In this document: in pieces, positions 1 to 7,882 of the stretch
Numbering within the stretch: position 1 is the first letter of the stretch
How the letters are laid out: each line of letters opens with the position of its first letter
Source of the DNA: an uncultured Lachnospiraceae bacterium
GTDB lineage: Bacteria; Bacillota; Clostridia; Lachnospirales; Lachnospiraceae
Length of the DNA stretch: 35,146 bases
Assembly: GCA_910586645.1 (NCBI GenBank)
Contig: CAJUIS010000004.1
Span: 102,044-137,189, forward strand
Direction of reading: 5' to 3'
Made by a program: the position numbers and the translations under genes
The notes under the pieces: generated by a model
What the model was told of the DNA's origin: nothing
What the model saw: only the letters and a program-made list of their open reading frames with translations
Databases searched by the model: none

Positions 1-1492
1 CCGCTTCCGCCTGCGCTTTCGCCTGTGCGCAGATTGCCGCTTTCTGCTCCCGTATCCCCGCTGCCGCCGCTTCTTTCGCCTGTGCGCAGATTGCCGCTTT
101 CTGCTCCCGTATGCCTGCCGCTGCCGCCTGTTTTGCCGCCGCTGCCGCTTTCTGTTTTGATGCGTCGCTGGCAACGGACGCATAAAACGCCTGGGACGCC
201 TGCGCTTTTATATTCTGATAACTCATAGGATTTGTATTATCCGCAAACTGCGCATCCACTGCGCCCTCCGCCTGCGCTTTTGCCTGTGCTTTTACGGAAG
301 CTTTTTCTTTGTCTCCCATCGGCGCATTCAGAGCCTGATCCAAAGCCCTTACCCCTTCATTCAGCGTGCCTACGTTTGAAACGAGATCCGATATTCCGCT
401 AATTAAAATTCCCGTCTGCCCTTTCAGCGTACCAATTCCGTCCGCCAGTTTCTGCGCTCCGTCCGTATACGCCAAAACGCCGCTCTGCAGCGTATCCACG
501 CCGTCTGAAAATTCTCCCATTTTCTGATGCAGCGTATCAAGCCCGCCGGAAAGCTCCCCGGAGCCGTCCCTTAACTGTCCCGCAGCATCGGAAAGATCGT
601 CTATTTTTTCATCCAGTTCGGAAAAATCAAACGTTTCTCCTTCAGAAAGTTTTGGTATCCCGCTTACTGCCGTCATCGTCATACCCAGCGCAAAATTCTC
701 TGCGTCAGCCGTCACTTCCACGTAATCCGGTATGGAAATGCCGCCGGAAAAATCACTGTCGTCAACGTCCAGGCTCTCTTTTAATCCCGGCATAGCGGCC
801 CCGATTACAAAATTTGCATCGCCGTTGGAAATCACTTTTCCGTTTGTCACTTCTATATTGGAAAACCCGTCTTTTAAAACCATTCCTGACAATACGACAA
901 ACGGCACGCAGACGTCTCCTTTCTTTTCGTGATTTGTATAGTCAAAACGAATTTTTACTTTTCCGCTCTTTCCCGCGATTTCCTCCGCTTTCTTTTCTTT
1001 TCCGTCCAGATAGTACGTAATCTTTGCAGTAACGGGAGCCTGTTTTGTCGTCGTCCCCTGATAATAAATGTCCCTGCCGCCTGCATCCCAGCTTAAAACG
1101 CCTTCTTTTTCTTCAAATGTTTCGTCTCCCTTTACATTTTCAATTTCATTCAAATCAGAAACGTCGGAAAGCTTATCTTTTTTCTCCGGATTTTTCAGCC
1201 ATTCGCTTACAATCGTCGTCTTTGCGTTTCCCGCATGATCCGCCAGAATATACACCGTTTCTTCTTTGCTTTCCGCTCCTTCCAAAAAGCCCGCCTGTTC
1301 GGCAATTTTTTCTTCCAGCTCTTCTTCCGCATTTTCCTGCGTTTTTATTTCTGTCTGCGCTTTTTCATCTTTTGCCGCATATACATTGTATCCCGCAGCG
1401 CTTCCGGAAAGCAGGGCAACCGTAAGTACGCCCGCCACAATCCGAATCGCGTATCTGTTTTTAAACTTCTCTTTTAACTCTGTTAATTTCAT
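1..1492 (-). CDS. YhgE/Pip-like heptad-repeat membrane protein, partial (C-terminus off window)
   Basis: The frame is open from an ATG at 1492 (AGGAGG at 1501-1506) to the left edge, giving 497 codons without a stop. The start shows a basic N-terminus and one hydrophobic segment (about residues 15-38), then a predicted extracytoplasmic region. Around residues 280-380 there are repeats of the X-X-X-Leu-X-X-Gly heptad type (for example GELSGGLDTL, AQKLADGIGTL, TLNEGVRAL), which mark YhgE/Pip-family and MMPL-associated envelope proteins. After residue 400 it becomes an Ala/Gln/Lys-rich coiled-coil-like stretch containing a 57-bp tandem repeat. The gene overlaps the 3' end of the MMPL gene by 32 bp, so the two are probably translationally coupled and work together at the envelope. 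The C-terminal membrane block expected for YhgE proteins would lie outside the window. The family call is good; the substrate or role is unknown. Confidence 0.8.
   Translation of the reverse strand, partial: MKLTELKEKFKNRYAIRIVAGVLTVALLSGSAAGYNVYAAKDEKAQTEIKTQENAEEELEEKIAEQAGFLEGAESKEETVYILADHAGNAKTTIVSEWLKNPEKKDKLSDVSDLNEIENVKGDETFEEKEGVLSWDAGGRDIYYQGTTTKQAPVTAKITYYLDGKEKKAEEIAGKSGKVKIRFDYTNHEKKGDVCVPFVVLSGMVLKDGFSNIEVTNGKVISNGDANFVIGAAMPGLKESLDVDDSDFSGGISIPDYVEVTADAENFALGMTMTAVSGIPKLSEGETFDFSELDEKIDDLSDAAGQLRDGSGELSGGLDTLHQKMGEFSDGVDTLQSGVLAYTDGAQKLADGIGTLKGQTGILISGISDLVSNVGTLNEGVRALDQALNAPMGDKEKASVKAQAKAQAEGAVDAQFADNTNPMSYQNIKAQASQAFYASVASDASKQKAAAAAKQAAAAGIREQKAAICAQAKEAAAAGIREQKAAICAQAKAQAEA
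16..133 (-). repeat. 57-bp in-frame tandem repeat inside the heptad-repeat gene
   Basis: Bases 16-55 and 73-112 are identical over 40 nt with a period of 57 bp (19 codons), and the sequence continues in a looser Ala-rich form to about 133 and beyond. Each unit encodes an Ala/Gln/Lys segment around GIREQKAAICAQAK. The period is a multiple of three and the frame stays open, so copy number could change without disrupting the gene. Confidence 0.85.
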
Positions 1493-3596
1493 ATCTGTTT
1501 CCTCCTGATTTTTGATCATTATTTTTATTCGGCTGAAAGCCAATGCTTGTATGAAGGATCAGCCCGTCGAATACCATAAACATCGCCGGCAGCATAAAAA
1601 CCACTACAAACAGGCTGATGAAAGCCCCCCGCGCAAGCAGCATACAAAGAGCGCTTATCATATCGATGCTCGAATACAGCCCGACGCCAAACGTCGCCGC
1701 AAAAAAACTCAGCGCGCTGACTAAAACCGACTGCAAAGAGCCTTGTAACGCCGCCTCTACCGCCTCTTTTTTCCCTGCTCCGCGGGATCGTTTTCGTTTA
1801 TATTTATTTGTCATTAAAATTGCGTAATCCACTGTCGCCCCAAGCTGGATCGTCCCAATGACAATAGATGCGATAAAGGGCAGCGTCGTCTTTGTAAAAT
1901 AAGGAATCCCCATATTAATGAAGATGGCAAATTCAATTACGGCAACAAGAATGACAGGCAGTGAAACGGATTTTAACACGACTGCAATAATAAGGAAAAT
2001 CAGCGCAATGGACGCAATGTTTACAATTTTAAAATCCCGGTCTGTAATCGTAATCAAATCCTGCGTACAGGGCGCTTCCCCGATTAACATCGCCGTCTTA
2101 TCATACCGTTTTATAATTTTTCGTATGGCGTCGCATTGTGCATTGACTTCATCCGTACCCGTCCGGTATTCTGATAAAACATAAATCATCTGATACTTTC
2201 CATTGTCCAGAATTTTTCTGATTTTTTCAGGCGTCATCTCCTCCGGCACAAGAGGCCCTGTAACGGCGTCCAGCCCAAGCGCAAGTTTTACGCCCGGCAC
2301 GCTTTTTAACTCTTTTTCCATCTGAAACGCGTTCTTTTTTGAAAGGCCGCTGTCTGCAAGGATGACATGCGCAGCGCCCATATCAAATTCCTCTTCCAAA
2401 ACGGCCCCTGCCGTTACACTCTCCAATTCCTCCGGAAGCGTCCCGACCAGATCATAATAGACCTTATTATGATTCTGCGCATAAAACATCGGGCCTATGG
2501 CAGCGAGGAAAATGACAAGAAATACAGGATAATGCTTTAAAACCGCCCCGCCAATCTTTCCCACGTCAGGAAACAGCGGCCTGTGTTTCGTTTTTTCAAG
2601 CCACCGGTCCATAACAAGTATCATAGAAGGCAGGATTGTAACACAGCCCAAAACACCGAATACCACTCCCTTTGCCATCACTATGCCAAGATCCATTCCA
2701 AGCGTAAATGTCATAAAACACATTGCCAGAAAGCCTGCTATTGTCGTAATCGAACTTCCGACCACAGACGTTACCGTCTGGGAAATGGCGTGCGCCATTG
2801 CGCGGTTCTTATCCTGCGGATAGCGCGTTTGATTTTCCTCATAGCTGTGCCAGAGGAAAATGGAATAATCCATCGTTACCGCAAGCTGCAGCACGGCTGC
2901 AAGCGCCTGTGTGATAAAGGATATTTCCCCTGCAATCAGGTTGGAACCCAAGTTGTAGGCAATCGCCATTCCAATGCTGGCCAGAAAAATCACCGGTATC
3001 AAAAATGAATCCATCGTTACCGCAAGCACAGCCGCCGAAAGCAGGGCCGCAATTACAACATAAATGACCGCCTCGCTGTTACAGATTTTTTTAATATCCG
3101 CTACAACTGCAGACATACCGCTCAAAAGGCACTGCCTGTCTGTCAGGCTGCGGATTTCTTTTACTGCCTCTAACGTTTCGTCCGCAGACATCGACGTATC
3201 AAACGTTACAATCAGAAGAAAACTGCCCGCGTCTTCATTCTGCAGCGTTTCTTTTAATTCCGATGGCAGCATTTCCACAGGAACGGACAAATCCGCAATG
3301 CTCCCGTACCAGAGAACGTCTTTGACATGGGGCGTCTTCTTTAGCTTTTGTTCCAGAACAGAGATTTCTTTTTCTTCCATTCCGGATACGGCGCATACGG
3401 AAAATGCGCCTGTGCCAAATTCATCCAGCAAAATATCCTGCCCTTCCATTGTCTCAATGTCACCCGGAAGATATGATAATATATCATAATTGATTCTCGT
3501 ATTCAGATATCCGAACATTGAAGGAATCAGCAGCAAAAAACCTGCAATCAGAATCGGCACGCGAAATTTCACAACGTTTTTTCCAAACCGAATCAC
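1461..3596 (-). CDS. MMPL/RND-superfamily membrane exporter
   Basis: The 711-residue protein has the duplicated MMPL layout: one N-terminal membrane helix, an extracytoplasmic domain (about 35-170), a block of helices (about 172-330), then the same again (helix about 353-370, domain about 375-520, helices about 522-690). The proton-relay Asp-Tyr pairs typical of MmpL/YdfJ proteins are visible as TMDY (D243-Y244) and TVDY (D590-Y591). It probably exports lipids, amphiphiles or drugs by proton motive force. The start is a GTG at 3594-3596 with a rather distant AAAGGG; no in-frame ATG lies closer. The 3' end overlaps the YhgE-like gene, and a TetR gene lies upstream beyond a terminator. Family and fold are clear; substrate is unknown. 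Confidence 0.9.
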   Translation of the reverse strand: MIRFGKNVVKFRVPILIAGFLLLIPSMFGYLNTRINYDILSYLPGDIETMEGQDILLDEFGTGAFSVCAVSGMEEKEISVLEQKLKKTPHVKDVLWYGSIADLSVPVEMLPSELKETLQNEDAGSFLLIVTFDTSMSADETLEAVKEIRSLTDRQCLLSGMSAVVADIKKICNSEAVIYVVIAALLSAAVLAVTMDSFLIPVIFLASIGMAIAYNLGSNLIAGEISFITQALAAVLQLAVTMDYSIFLWHSYEENQTRYPQDKNRAMAHAISQTVTSVVGSSITTIAGFLAMCFMTFTLGMDLGIVMAKGVVFGVLGCVTILPSMILVMDRWLEKTKHRPLFPDVGKIGGAVLKHYPVFLVIFLAAIGPMFYAQNHNKVYYDLVGTLPEELESVTAGAVLEEEFDMGAAHVILADSGLSKKNAFQMEKELKSVPGVKLALGLDAVTGPLVPEEMTPEKIRKILDNGKYQMIYVLSEYRTGTDEVNAQCDAIRKIIKRYDKTAMLIGEAPCTQDLITITDRDFKIVNIASIALIFLIIAVVLKSVSLPVILVAVIEFAIFINMGIPYFTKTTLPFIASIVIGTIQLGATVDYAILMTNKYKRKRSRGAGKKEAVEAALQGSLQSVLVSALSFFAATFGVGLYSSIDMISALCMLLARGAFISLFVVVFMLPAMFMVFDGLILHTSIGFQPNKNNDQKSGGNRYEINRVKREV

Positions 3597-3634
3597 TGTT
3601 TTCTTTCATCCCTTTCTTTTCTAATCTAATAGCC

Positions 3635-3670
3635 AGTATAAGCAAAGAAAAGGCTTTTTGAAATATTCAA
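3635..3670 (-). promoter_or_regulatory. Predicted promoter and operator-like palindrome for the MMPL gene
   Basis: Read on the minus strand, TTTCAA (3658-3663) and TATACT (3635-3640) are separated by 17 bp. The -35 region is overlapped by the palindrome TTGAA-TAT-TTCAA (3658-3670), a plausible repressor site, for example for the adjacent TetR protein. The regulator assignment is inference. Confidence 0.45.
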
Positions 3671-3775
3671 TCTTTCCGTTTTGTTCTGCGCAGAATACAT
3701 ATGGGGAATTTTGTATAGGAAAAGCGACGTTTTCCGGAAATTGTACATCTGGGCTCTTTGCTGCGCCGAGCGCAC

Positions 3776-3811
3776 AAAAAAGCGGAGATTTTATCCAAAT
3801 AAAATCTCCGC
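3776..3811 (-). terminator. Rho-independent terminator after the TetR gene
   Basis: A perfect 13-bp stem (GCGGAGATTTTAT / ATAAAATCTCCGC) with a 4-nt loop is followed on the minus strand by six T residues. It includes the TetR stop codon and separates the MATE/TetR transcript from the MMPL unit. Confidence 0.92.
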
Positions 3812-4348
3812 AATGGAATGTTCCATCATATAATTATAAATCTCAACCAGCTCTTTTGCCGAAACGCTCATTCCGCTTTTCACCCATGCAATCACGACAG
3901 AACACATCGACTGCGCATAATATTCGGCAATCCGCTCCGGCGTCAGCCAGGGAAACTTCTGTCTTTTATCCGCCGTATTCGCTTCCACAATGTGAAAAAG
4001 AATTTCTTTCACGCAGTCCCTGGCAATGGCCTCAAAGGAGTTCTGACCTTCCAGGCGGGCCGCCTGCATATAAAACCCCCGCTCTTTTTCCATATTCATA
4101 AATAAAAGCAGCAGCGCTTCATTGATCATCCTGTTTTCAATCAGCGGACGGACCGGCTCTAAAAGCTCCGTCCTGATAATCCACTCCAAAAGCTCATATT
4201 TATCCTGAAAATGATTGTAAAATGTTGGCCGTATCACGCCTGCCTTATCTGTGATTTCTTTAATTGTAATTTTTTCAATCGGATGGCGCAGCGCAAGCTC
4301 TTTAAAATTTTTTGCAAGCAGAGCGTCTGTTGTGTTCCTTCCCTGCAC
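3791..4348 (-). CDS. TetR/AcrR-family transcriptional regulator
   Basis: This 185-residue protein has an N-terminal helix-turn-helix of TetR type (about residues 8-55; core TIKEITDKAGVIRPTFYNHF, with the hallmark TFYNHF recognition-helix end). The helical C-terminal ligand and dimer domain is of the kind seen in DhaS-like TetR proteins. The start is GTG (4346-4348) preceded by GGGAG eight bases upstream. It begins 31 bp after the MATE gene and probably shares its transcript. TetR proteins usually repress neighbouring exporters, so likely targets are the MATE operon and/or the MMPL unit. Ligand unknown. Confidence 0.9.
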   Translation of the reverse strand: MQGRNTTDALLAKNFKELALRHPIEKITIKEITDKAGVIRPTFYNHFQDKYELLEWIIRTELLEPVRPLIENRMINEALLLLFMNMEKERGFYMQAARLEGQNSFEAIARDCVKEILFHIVEANTADKRQKFPWLTPERIAEYYAQSMCSVVIAWVKSGMSVSAKELVEIYNYMMEHSIAEILFG

Positions 4349-4379
4349 GGCTTATACTCCCTTCTGACTTTTACAAAAA

Positions 4380-5744
4380 CTATTTTCTCCCTTCAAGCAT
4401 ATGATCCAGATTTTTCATAATGCTGCGCAAATAGAAAATCGTAACCAGAACAGACGCTATTTCCGCAATCGGAAATGAAAACCATACCGCATTCAGCTCT
4501 CCTGTCAGGGAAAGCAGATATGCCGCGGGGAGCAGAATGACAAGCTGCCGGATCACCGATAGCACCAGGCTGTACACGCTCTTCCCAAGTCCCTGGAACA
4601 CGCCGCTCGCCACAATGGAAAAGCCTGCGAACACATAACAAAGGCAGAGAATGCGAAGCGCCGGAACGCCAATCGCAAGCATCTGCTCCGATGCATTGAA
4701 AAGCAAAAGCAATTGAGCCGGGATGAGTTCCGCCACAAGGAGCCCTGCAAACATAATTGCAACGGCTGCAAACATACTGCTCTTCATCGTCTTTATAATC
4801 CTGTCTTTATATCCCGCGCCATAATTATACGCCACAATCGGGATCAGTCCGTTGTTCATTCCGAATATCGGCATAAAAATAAAGCTCTGCAGTTTAAAGT
4901 AAACGCCGAATACCGCGGCCGCCGTAGACGTAAACGCAAGCAGGATTTTATTCATCGCAAATGTCATCACAGAACCGATTGACTGCATTAAAATCGCCGG
5001 AACAGCCACTTCATAAATCTGCCTTAACGTACTTTTATCCGGACGGATCAGAGCCGCCGAAAGGCGGATTTCCCTGTTCTTTTTCCTGTTGTAGTAAAAA
5101 GCCATAAACATAGCCACAATCTGTCCAAACACCGTTGCCGCAGCCGCCCCCGCAATTCCCATTTTCGGGAATCCAAACAGTCCGAAAATCAAAACCGGAT
5201 CAAAAATCAGGTTGATAATGGCGCCGCTCATCTGCGTAATCATCGTGCAGACAGTCCTTCCCGTGGACTGTAAAAGCCTTTCAAAGCAAAACTGGCCAAA
5301 CATACCGAAACTTGCCGCCGTGCAGATCAAAAGATATGTCCTGCCATACTGAATAATCTCCGGTATATCCGTCTGCATCTCAAAATAAATGCCGGAGAAA
5401 AAAATTCCAATCAGCAAAAACAAAAGATAATTGCAGACGGCCAGAAAAATCGAATTATTCGCCGCAAGATCCACTTCTTTCATCCGTTTTTCCCCAAGAC
5501 GCTTTGACAAAAGCGCATTGACGCCCACTCCGGTCCCTGCCGCAACGGCAATCATAAAATTCTGAAGAGGGAACGCAAGCGATACGGCCGTCAACGCATA
5601 TTCATCAATCTGAGCCACAAAAATGCTGTCCACAATATTATAAAGCGCCTGCACCAACATAGAAATTACCATTGGAAGGGAAATATTCACAAGCAGCTTG
5701 TTGACCGGCATCGTCCCCATCTTGTTTTCTGTCTGTACTTCCAT
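4380..5744 (-). CDS. MATE-family multidrug/toxin efflux transporter
   Basis: The 454-residue protein has the two-lobe, 12-helix MATE pattern: PVNKLLVNISLPMVISMLVQ and ALYNIVDSIFVAQ at the N-terminus, and the related second-lobe start around VAVPAILMQSIGSVM. MATE proteins exchange Na+ or H+ for cationic drugs or metabolites. The start chosen is the ATG at 5742-5744, with GAGAGGAAG seven bases upstream; a TTG 24 bases further upstream also keeps the frame open but has no ribosome site. It lies 40 bp after the DUF308 gene and 31 bp before the TetR gene, in one operon with the ATP-grasp gene. Substrate unknown, possibly a product of that ligase. Confidence 0.93.
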   Translation of the reverse strand: MEVQTENKMGTMPVNKLLVNISLPMVISMLVQALYNIVDSIFVAQIDEYALTAVSLAFPLQNFMIAVAAGTGVGVNALLSKRLGEKRMKEVDLAANNSIFLAVCNYLLFLLIGIFFSGIYFEMQTDIPEIIQYGRTYLLICTAASFGMFGQFCFERLLQSTGRTVCTMITQMSGAIINLIFDPVLIFGLFGFPKMGIAGAAAATVFGQIVAMFMAFYYNRKKNREIRLSAALIRPDKSTLRQIYEVAVPAILMQSIGSVMTFAMNKILLAFTSTAAAVFGVYFKLQSFIFMPIFGMNNGLIPIVAYNYGAGYKDRIIKTMKSSMFAAVAIMFAGLLVAELIPAQLLLLFNASEQMLAIGVPALRILCLCYVFAGFSIVASGVFQGLGKSVYSLVLSVIRQLVILLPAAYLLSLTGELNAVWFSFPIAEIASVLVTIFYLRSIMKNLDHMLEGRK

Positions 5745-5784
5745 CTCAAATCTTCCTCTCTGATTCAATTTTTGTCATTTTTTC

Positions 5785-6417
5785 TTATCTGTCATTTTTC
5801 CAGGATGAATCTTCCTCCAGAAAACCTGCCGCCTTTTGCAGTTCGCTTTCCGGCTCCCACGGTTTCCCGCTTCCGCTTCTGATTCCTTCTCCCACTTTTA
5901 CAACCCGGCTGATAATAAAGAGAGCCGCAATCCCGTCATAAATCAGCGCCGCTCCCACAAAAGCCAGCACAATGGAAATCACGCCAAAACAATCCGCAAT
6001 GCAGACGACTCCAAGGGCCATGTCCGCGATTGCCATAAGAAAAAGTATCCAAAAGGATTCATAACCGCCCCGCTTCGCCTCAACCGCATAGCCAAGGTCT
6101 TCAAATCCGTGTACAAAAAGCAGAACCCCGATTCCAATCAAAAGCATACTCTGAATGCTCTGCGGTCTCAGAAAAATCCAGATCCCGACAATGAAAAGCA
6201 TCATGCCAAGCGCAAGATTCAGTCCGTTTCTTTCTTCCCGGTTCATCGCATAACCGATAATCCGAATCAGTCCAAGCACGCCAATCACCGCTCCGATTGC
6301 TTTGCAGGCGGCCGTCGTCACCTCTATGGGCCACAATAACAGCACGATGCCCGCCATAATGCAGACCGACGCGCTGATAATTACATCCATCTTTATCCTG
6401 TTGCAAAATTCTTTCAT
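5785..6417 (-). CDS. DUF308/HdeD-family membrane protein
   Basis: The 210-residue protein has six hydrophobic segments arranged as repeated helix pairs (starting near residues 10, 38, 66, 90, 120 and 145) with Gly-rich turns. This is the layout of DUF308/HdeD proteins, the E. coli member of which is linked to acid resistance; the biochemical role is not established. The C-terminal 40 residues are charged and probably cytosolic. Its ATG overlaps the stop of the ATP-grasp gene by 4 bp, a sign of translational coupling, and MATE follows. No function can be assigned beyond the membrane location and the shared operon. Confidence 0.8.
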   Translation of the reverse strand: MKEFCNRIKMDVIISASVCIMAGIVLLLWPIEVTTAACKAIGAVIGVLGLIRIIGYAMNREERNGLNLALGMMLFIVGIWIFLRPQSIQSMLLIGIGVLLFVHGFEDLGYAVEAKRGGYESFWILFLMAIADMALGVVCIADCFGVISIVLAFVGAALIYDGIAALFIISRVVKVGEGIRSGSGKPWEPESELQKAAGFLEEDSSWKNDR

Positions 6418-7766
6418 CCCAAAGCCTCCTCTTTTTCTCTTACCACAACAGACGGAAGCGCTATTTCACTGTACTGTGTGGAAATAATTTTTCCCCTGGA
6501 TACCCTGGAATAAATTCCCTGAAATCTTCCGTCATAGACAAACAGCCCCGTCAGATTGGACACCGGAATAAAATCCGCATCCGCCCCTTTGGAAAAATCA
6601 ATGTTTTTCGTCTGATACGGCAGGACAAACTCCTGCACAAGATACCCCTCGATCCGATGGCTGTCCACGATTTCTTTCCATTCCGCATCCGATTCGTATT
6701 CCACTCCGGCGAACACGCCTTTTGAACCATAGGAATCCAGAGGTTTTAAAATAAACCTGTCCTTTTGGCTTACAATTTCTTCATAGGGAAGATAATCCGC
6801 CGTCATAAGCGCCGTATAAGGAACGTGCCTCTTCACATATGTCCGCTCTTCTTCTGATAAAAATGCGCTTGTCGCAGGATGATGCAGAATCTGGTACAGA
6901 ACTTTATTGTGCACAATCTGCGTCGTAAAATCCCCAATCAGGCAGACCGCCCCGTCTTTGACTGCGGATATAAAATCCGAAACTTCTTCATAATGAGAAA
7001 TAATATCGCTTGTTACGGCTCTTCGGTAAATCATATCAACCGGCCTGCCGCTTTTGCCGCAAAGCCTGCCGTCCCGATAGATCAAATCCCTGATTTCACA
7101 GATTTCACATTCAATTCCGCGTTTGCGGTAACTCTCCGCAAAGATTTCAAACTCATTATTTGTCGCGCTTTCCATAAAATCCACAATCGCAACATAAGGC
7201 TTTTCCTTTGCATTTTTCGTTTCCCGGTAGATGCGAAGCGACGTTTCCGCCCAGGAATCAAACAGTTCAAACGTCTCAACGTCATACCTTTTGACAAGCG
7301 TTTCATACCCAAGCGTAAGGCGAAGCGCATGATTTAACTCCCTGTCCTCATTCATTGCGCTCGATCCGTCCGTATTAAATTCGCAGAATTTAAAATCCTT
7401 CGTTTCTTCATTATAAAAGATATCAATTCTTGCAATCGGAATCCTGCTTTTATATACCGGACTGCGCAGAATCAGTTCTTCTAATTTTCCTGGAAATCCA
7501 AACAGGCTCCGGTATTCCGCATCTTCTCTGTAATGCCGGATTACTTTATCAAATATCCCGTACAGAACTTTTACCAGATTCCGGAAATTACAGACGTCCT
7601 CTTCTGTAAACATCTTCGGCACATAAAGCGTACTGACGCATCTCCCGTGATATTTCGCAGTGGAACCATTGATGTATTCGATCGCCCGAAGCGCGCTTGC
7701 GGCGTGAGCCGCTTTCTCTTTCGCCGTATTCTCACAATATTCCCGATTCAATTCTAAAAGCTGCAC
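6414..7766 (-). CDS. Circularly permuted ATP-grasp ligase, glutathionylspermidine-synthase-like
   Basis: The 450-residue protein has features of the pre-ATP-grasp/ATP-grasp fold in glutathionylspermidine-synthase-like enzymes: CEFNTDGSSAMNEDRELN, a putative metal/ATP site replacing the EYNAD-type motif, then FILKPLDSYGSKGVFAG with the nucleotide-binding Lys and Gly loop, and YLVQEFVLPYQ. Such enzymes join a carboxylate to an amine using ATP. The true substrate cannot be read from sequence, and no amidase domain is fused. The start is GTG (7764-7766) with AAAGGAGG five bases upstream. A longer ATG start at 7826 falls inside the promoter and has no ribosome site. First gene of the operon with DUF308, MATE and TetR, which suggests synthesis and export of a conjugated small molecule or peptide (inference). 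Confidence 0.72.
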   Translation of the reverse strand: MQLLELNREYCENTAKEKAAHAASALRAIEYINGSTAKYHGRCVSTLYVPKMFTEEDVCNFRNLVKVLYGIFDKVIRHYREDAEYRSLFGFPGKLEELILRSPVYKSRIPIARIDIFYNEETKDFKFCEFNTDGSSAMNEDRELNHALRLTLGYETLVKRYDVETFELFDSWAETSLRIYRETKNAKEKPYVAIVDFMESATNNEFEIFAESYRKRGIECEICEIRDLIYRDGRLCGKSGRPVDMIYRRAVTSDIISHYEEVSDFISAVKDGAVCLIGDFTTQIVHNKVLYQILHHPATSAFLSEEERTYVKRHVPYTALMTADYLPYEEIVSQKDRFILKPLDSYGSKGVFAGVEYESDAEWKEIVDSHRIEGYLVQEFVLPYQTKNIDFSKGADADFIPVSNLTGLFVYDGRFQGIYSRVSRGKIISTQYSEIALPSVVVREKEEALG

Positions 7767-7804
7767 ATTGACCTCCTTTGACTTCCCACCCAGATTTAAA
7801 GAAC

Positions 7805-7833
7805 AGTATAACAATTTCTTCCTCATTTGTAAA
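7805..7833 (-). promoter_or_regulatory. Predicted sigma-A promoter of the ATP-grasp/MATE operon
   Basis: On the minus strand TTTACA (7828-7833) and TATACT (7805-7810) are separated by exactly 17 bp, each one mismatch from consensus. It sits between the Mrp-operon terminator and the GTG start at 7766, and rules out the longer start at 7826. Confidence 0.75.
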
Positions 7834-7852
7834 ATGAAATTTGCTTTCCTTC

Positions 7853-7882
7853 CATAAGAAAGGAGAGGGCGCTACCCCCTCC
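7853..7882 (-). terminator. Terminator of the Mrp/Mbh-like operon
   Basis: The minus strand can form GGAGGGGG-TAGCG-CCCTCTCC (7862-7882; 8-bp stem with one G-T pair), followed by TTTCTT. The hairpin includes the stop codon of the 688-residue subunit gene. The T-tract is short, so efficiency is uncertain. Confidence 0.6.

Noticed and set aside
16..133. Tandem repeats considered as a CRISPR array
   Set aside because: Units are contiguous, in frame with a coding region and lack unique spacers; they encode a coiled-coil repeat.
7767..7826. Longer N-terminus (ATG at 7826) for the ATP-grasp protein
   Set aside because: The extra codons overlap a good -35/-10 promoter and have no ribosome site; the GTG at 7766 has AAAGGAGG at the right distance.
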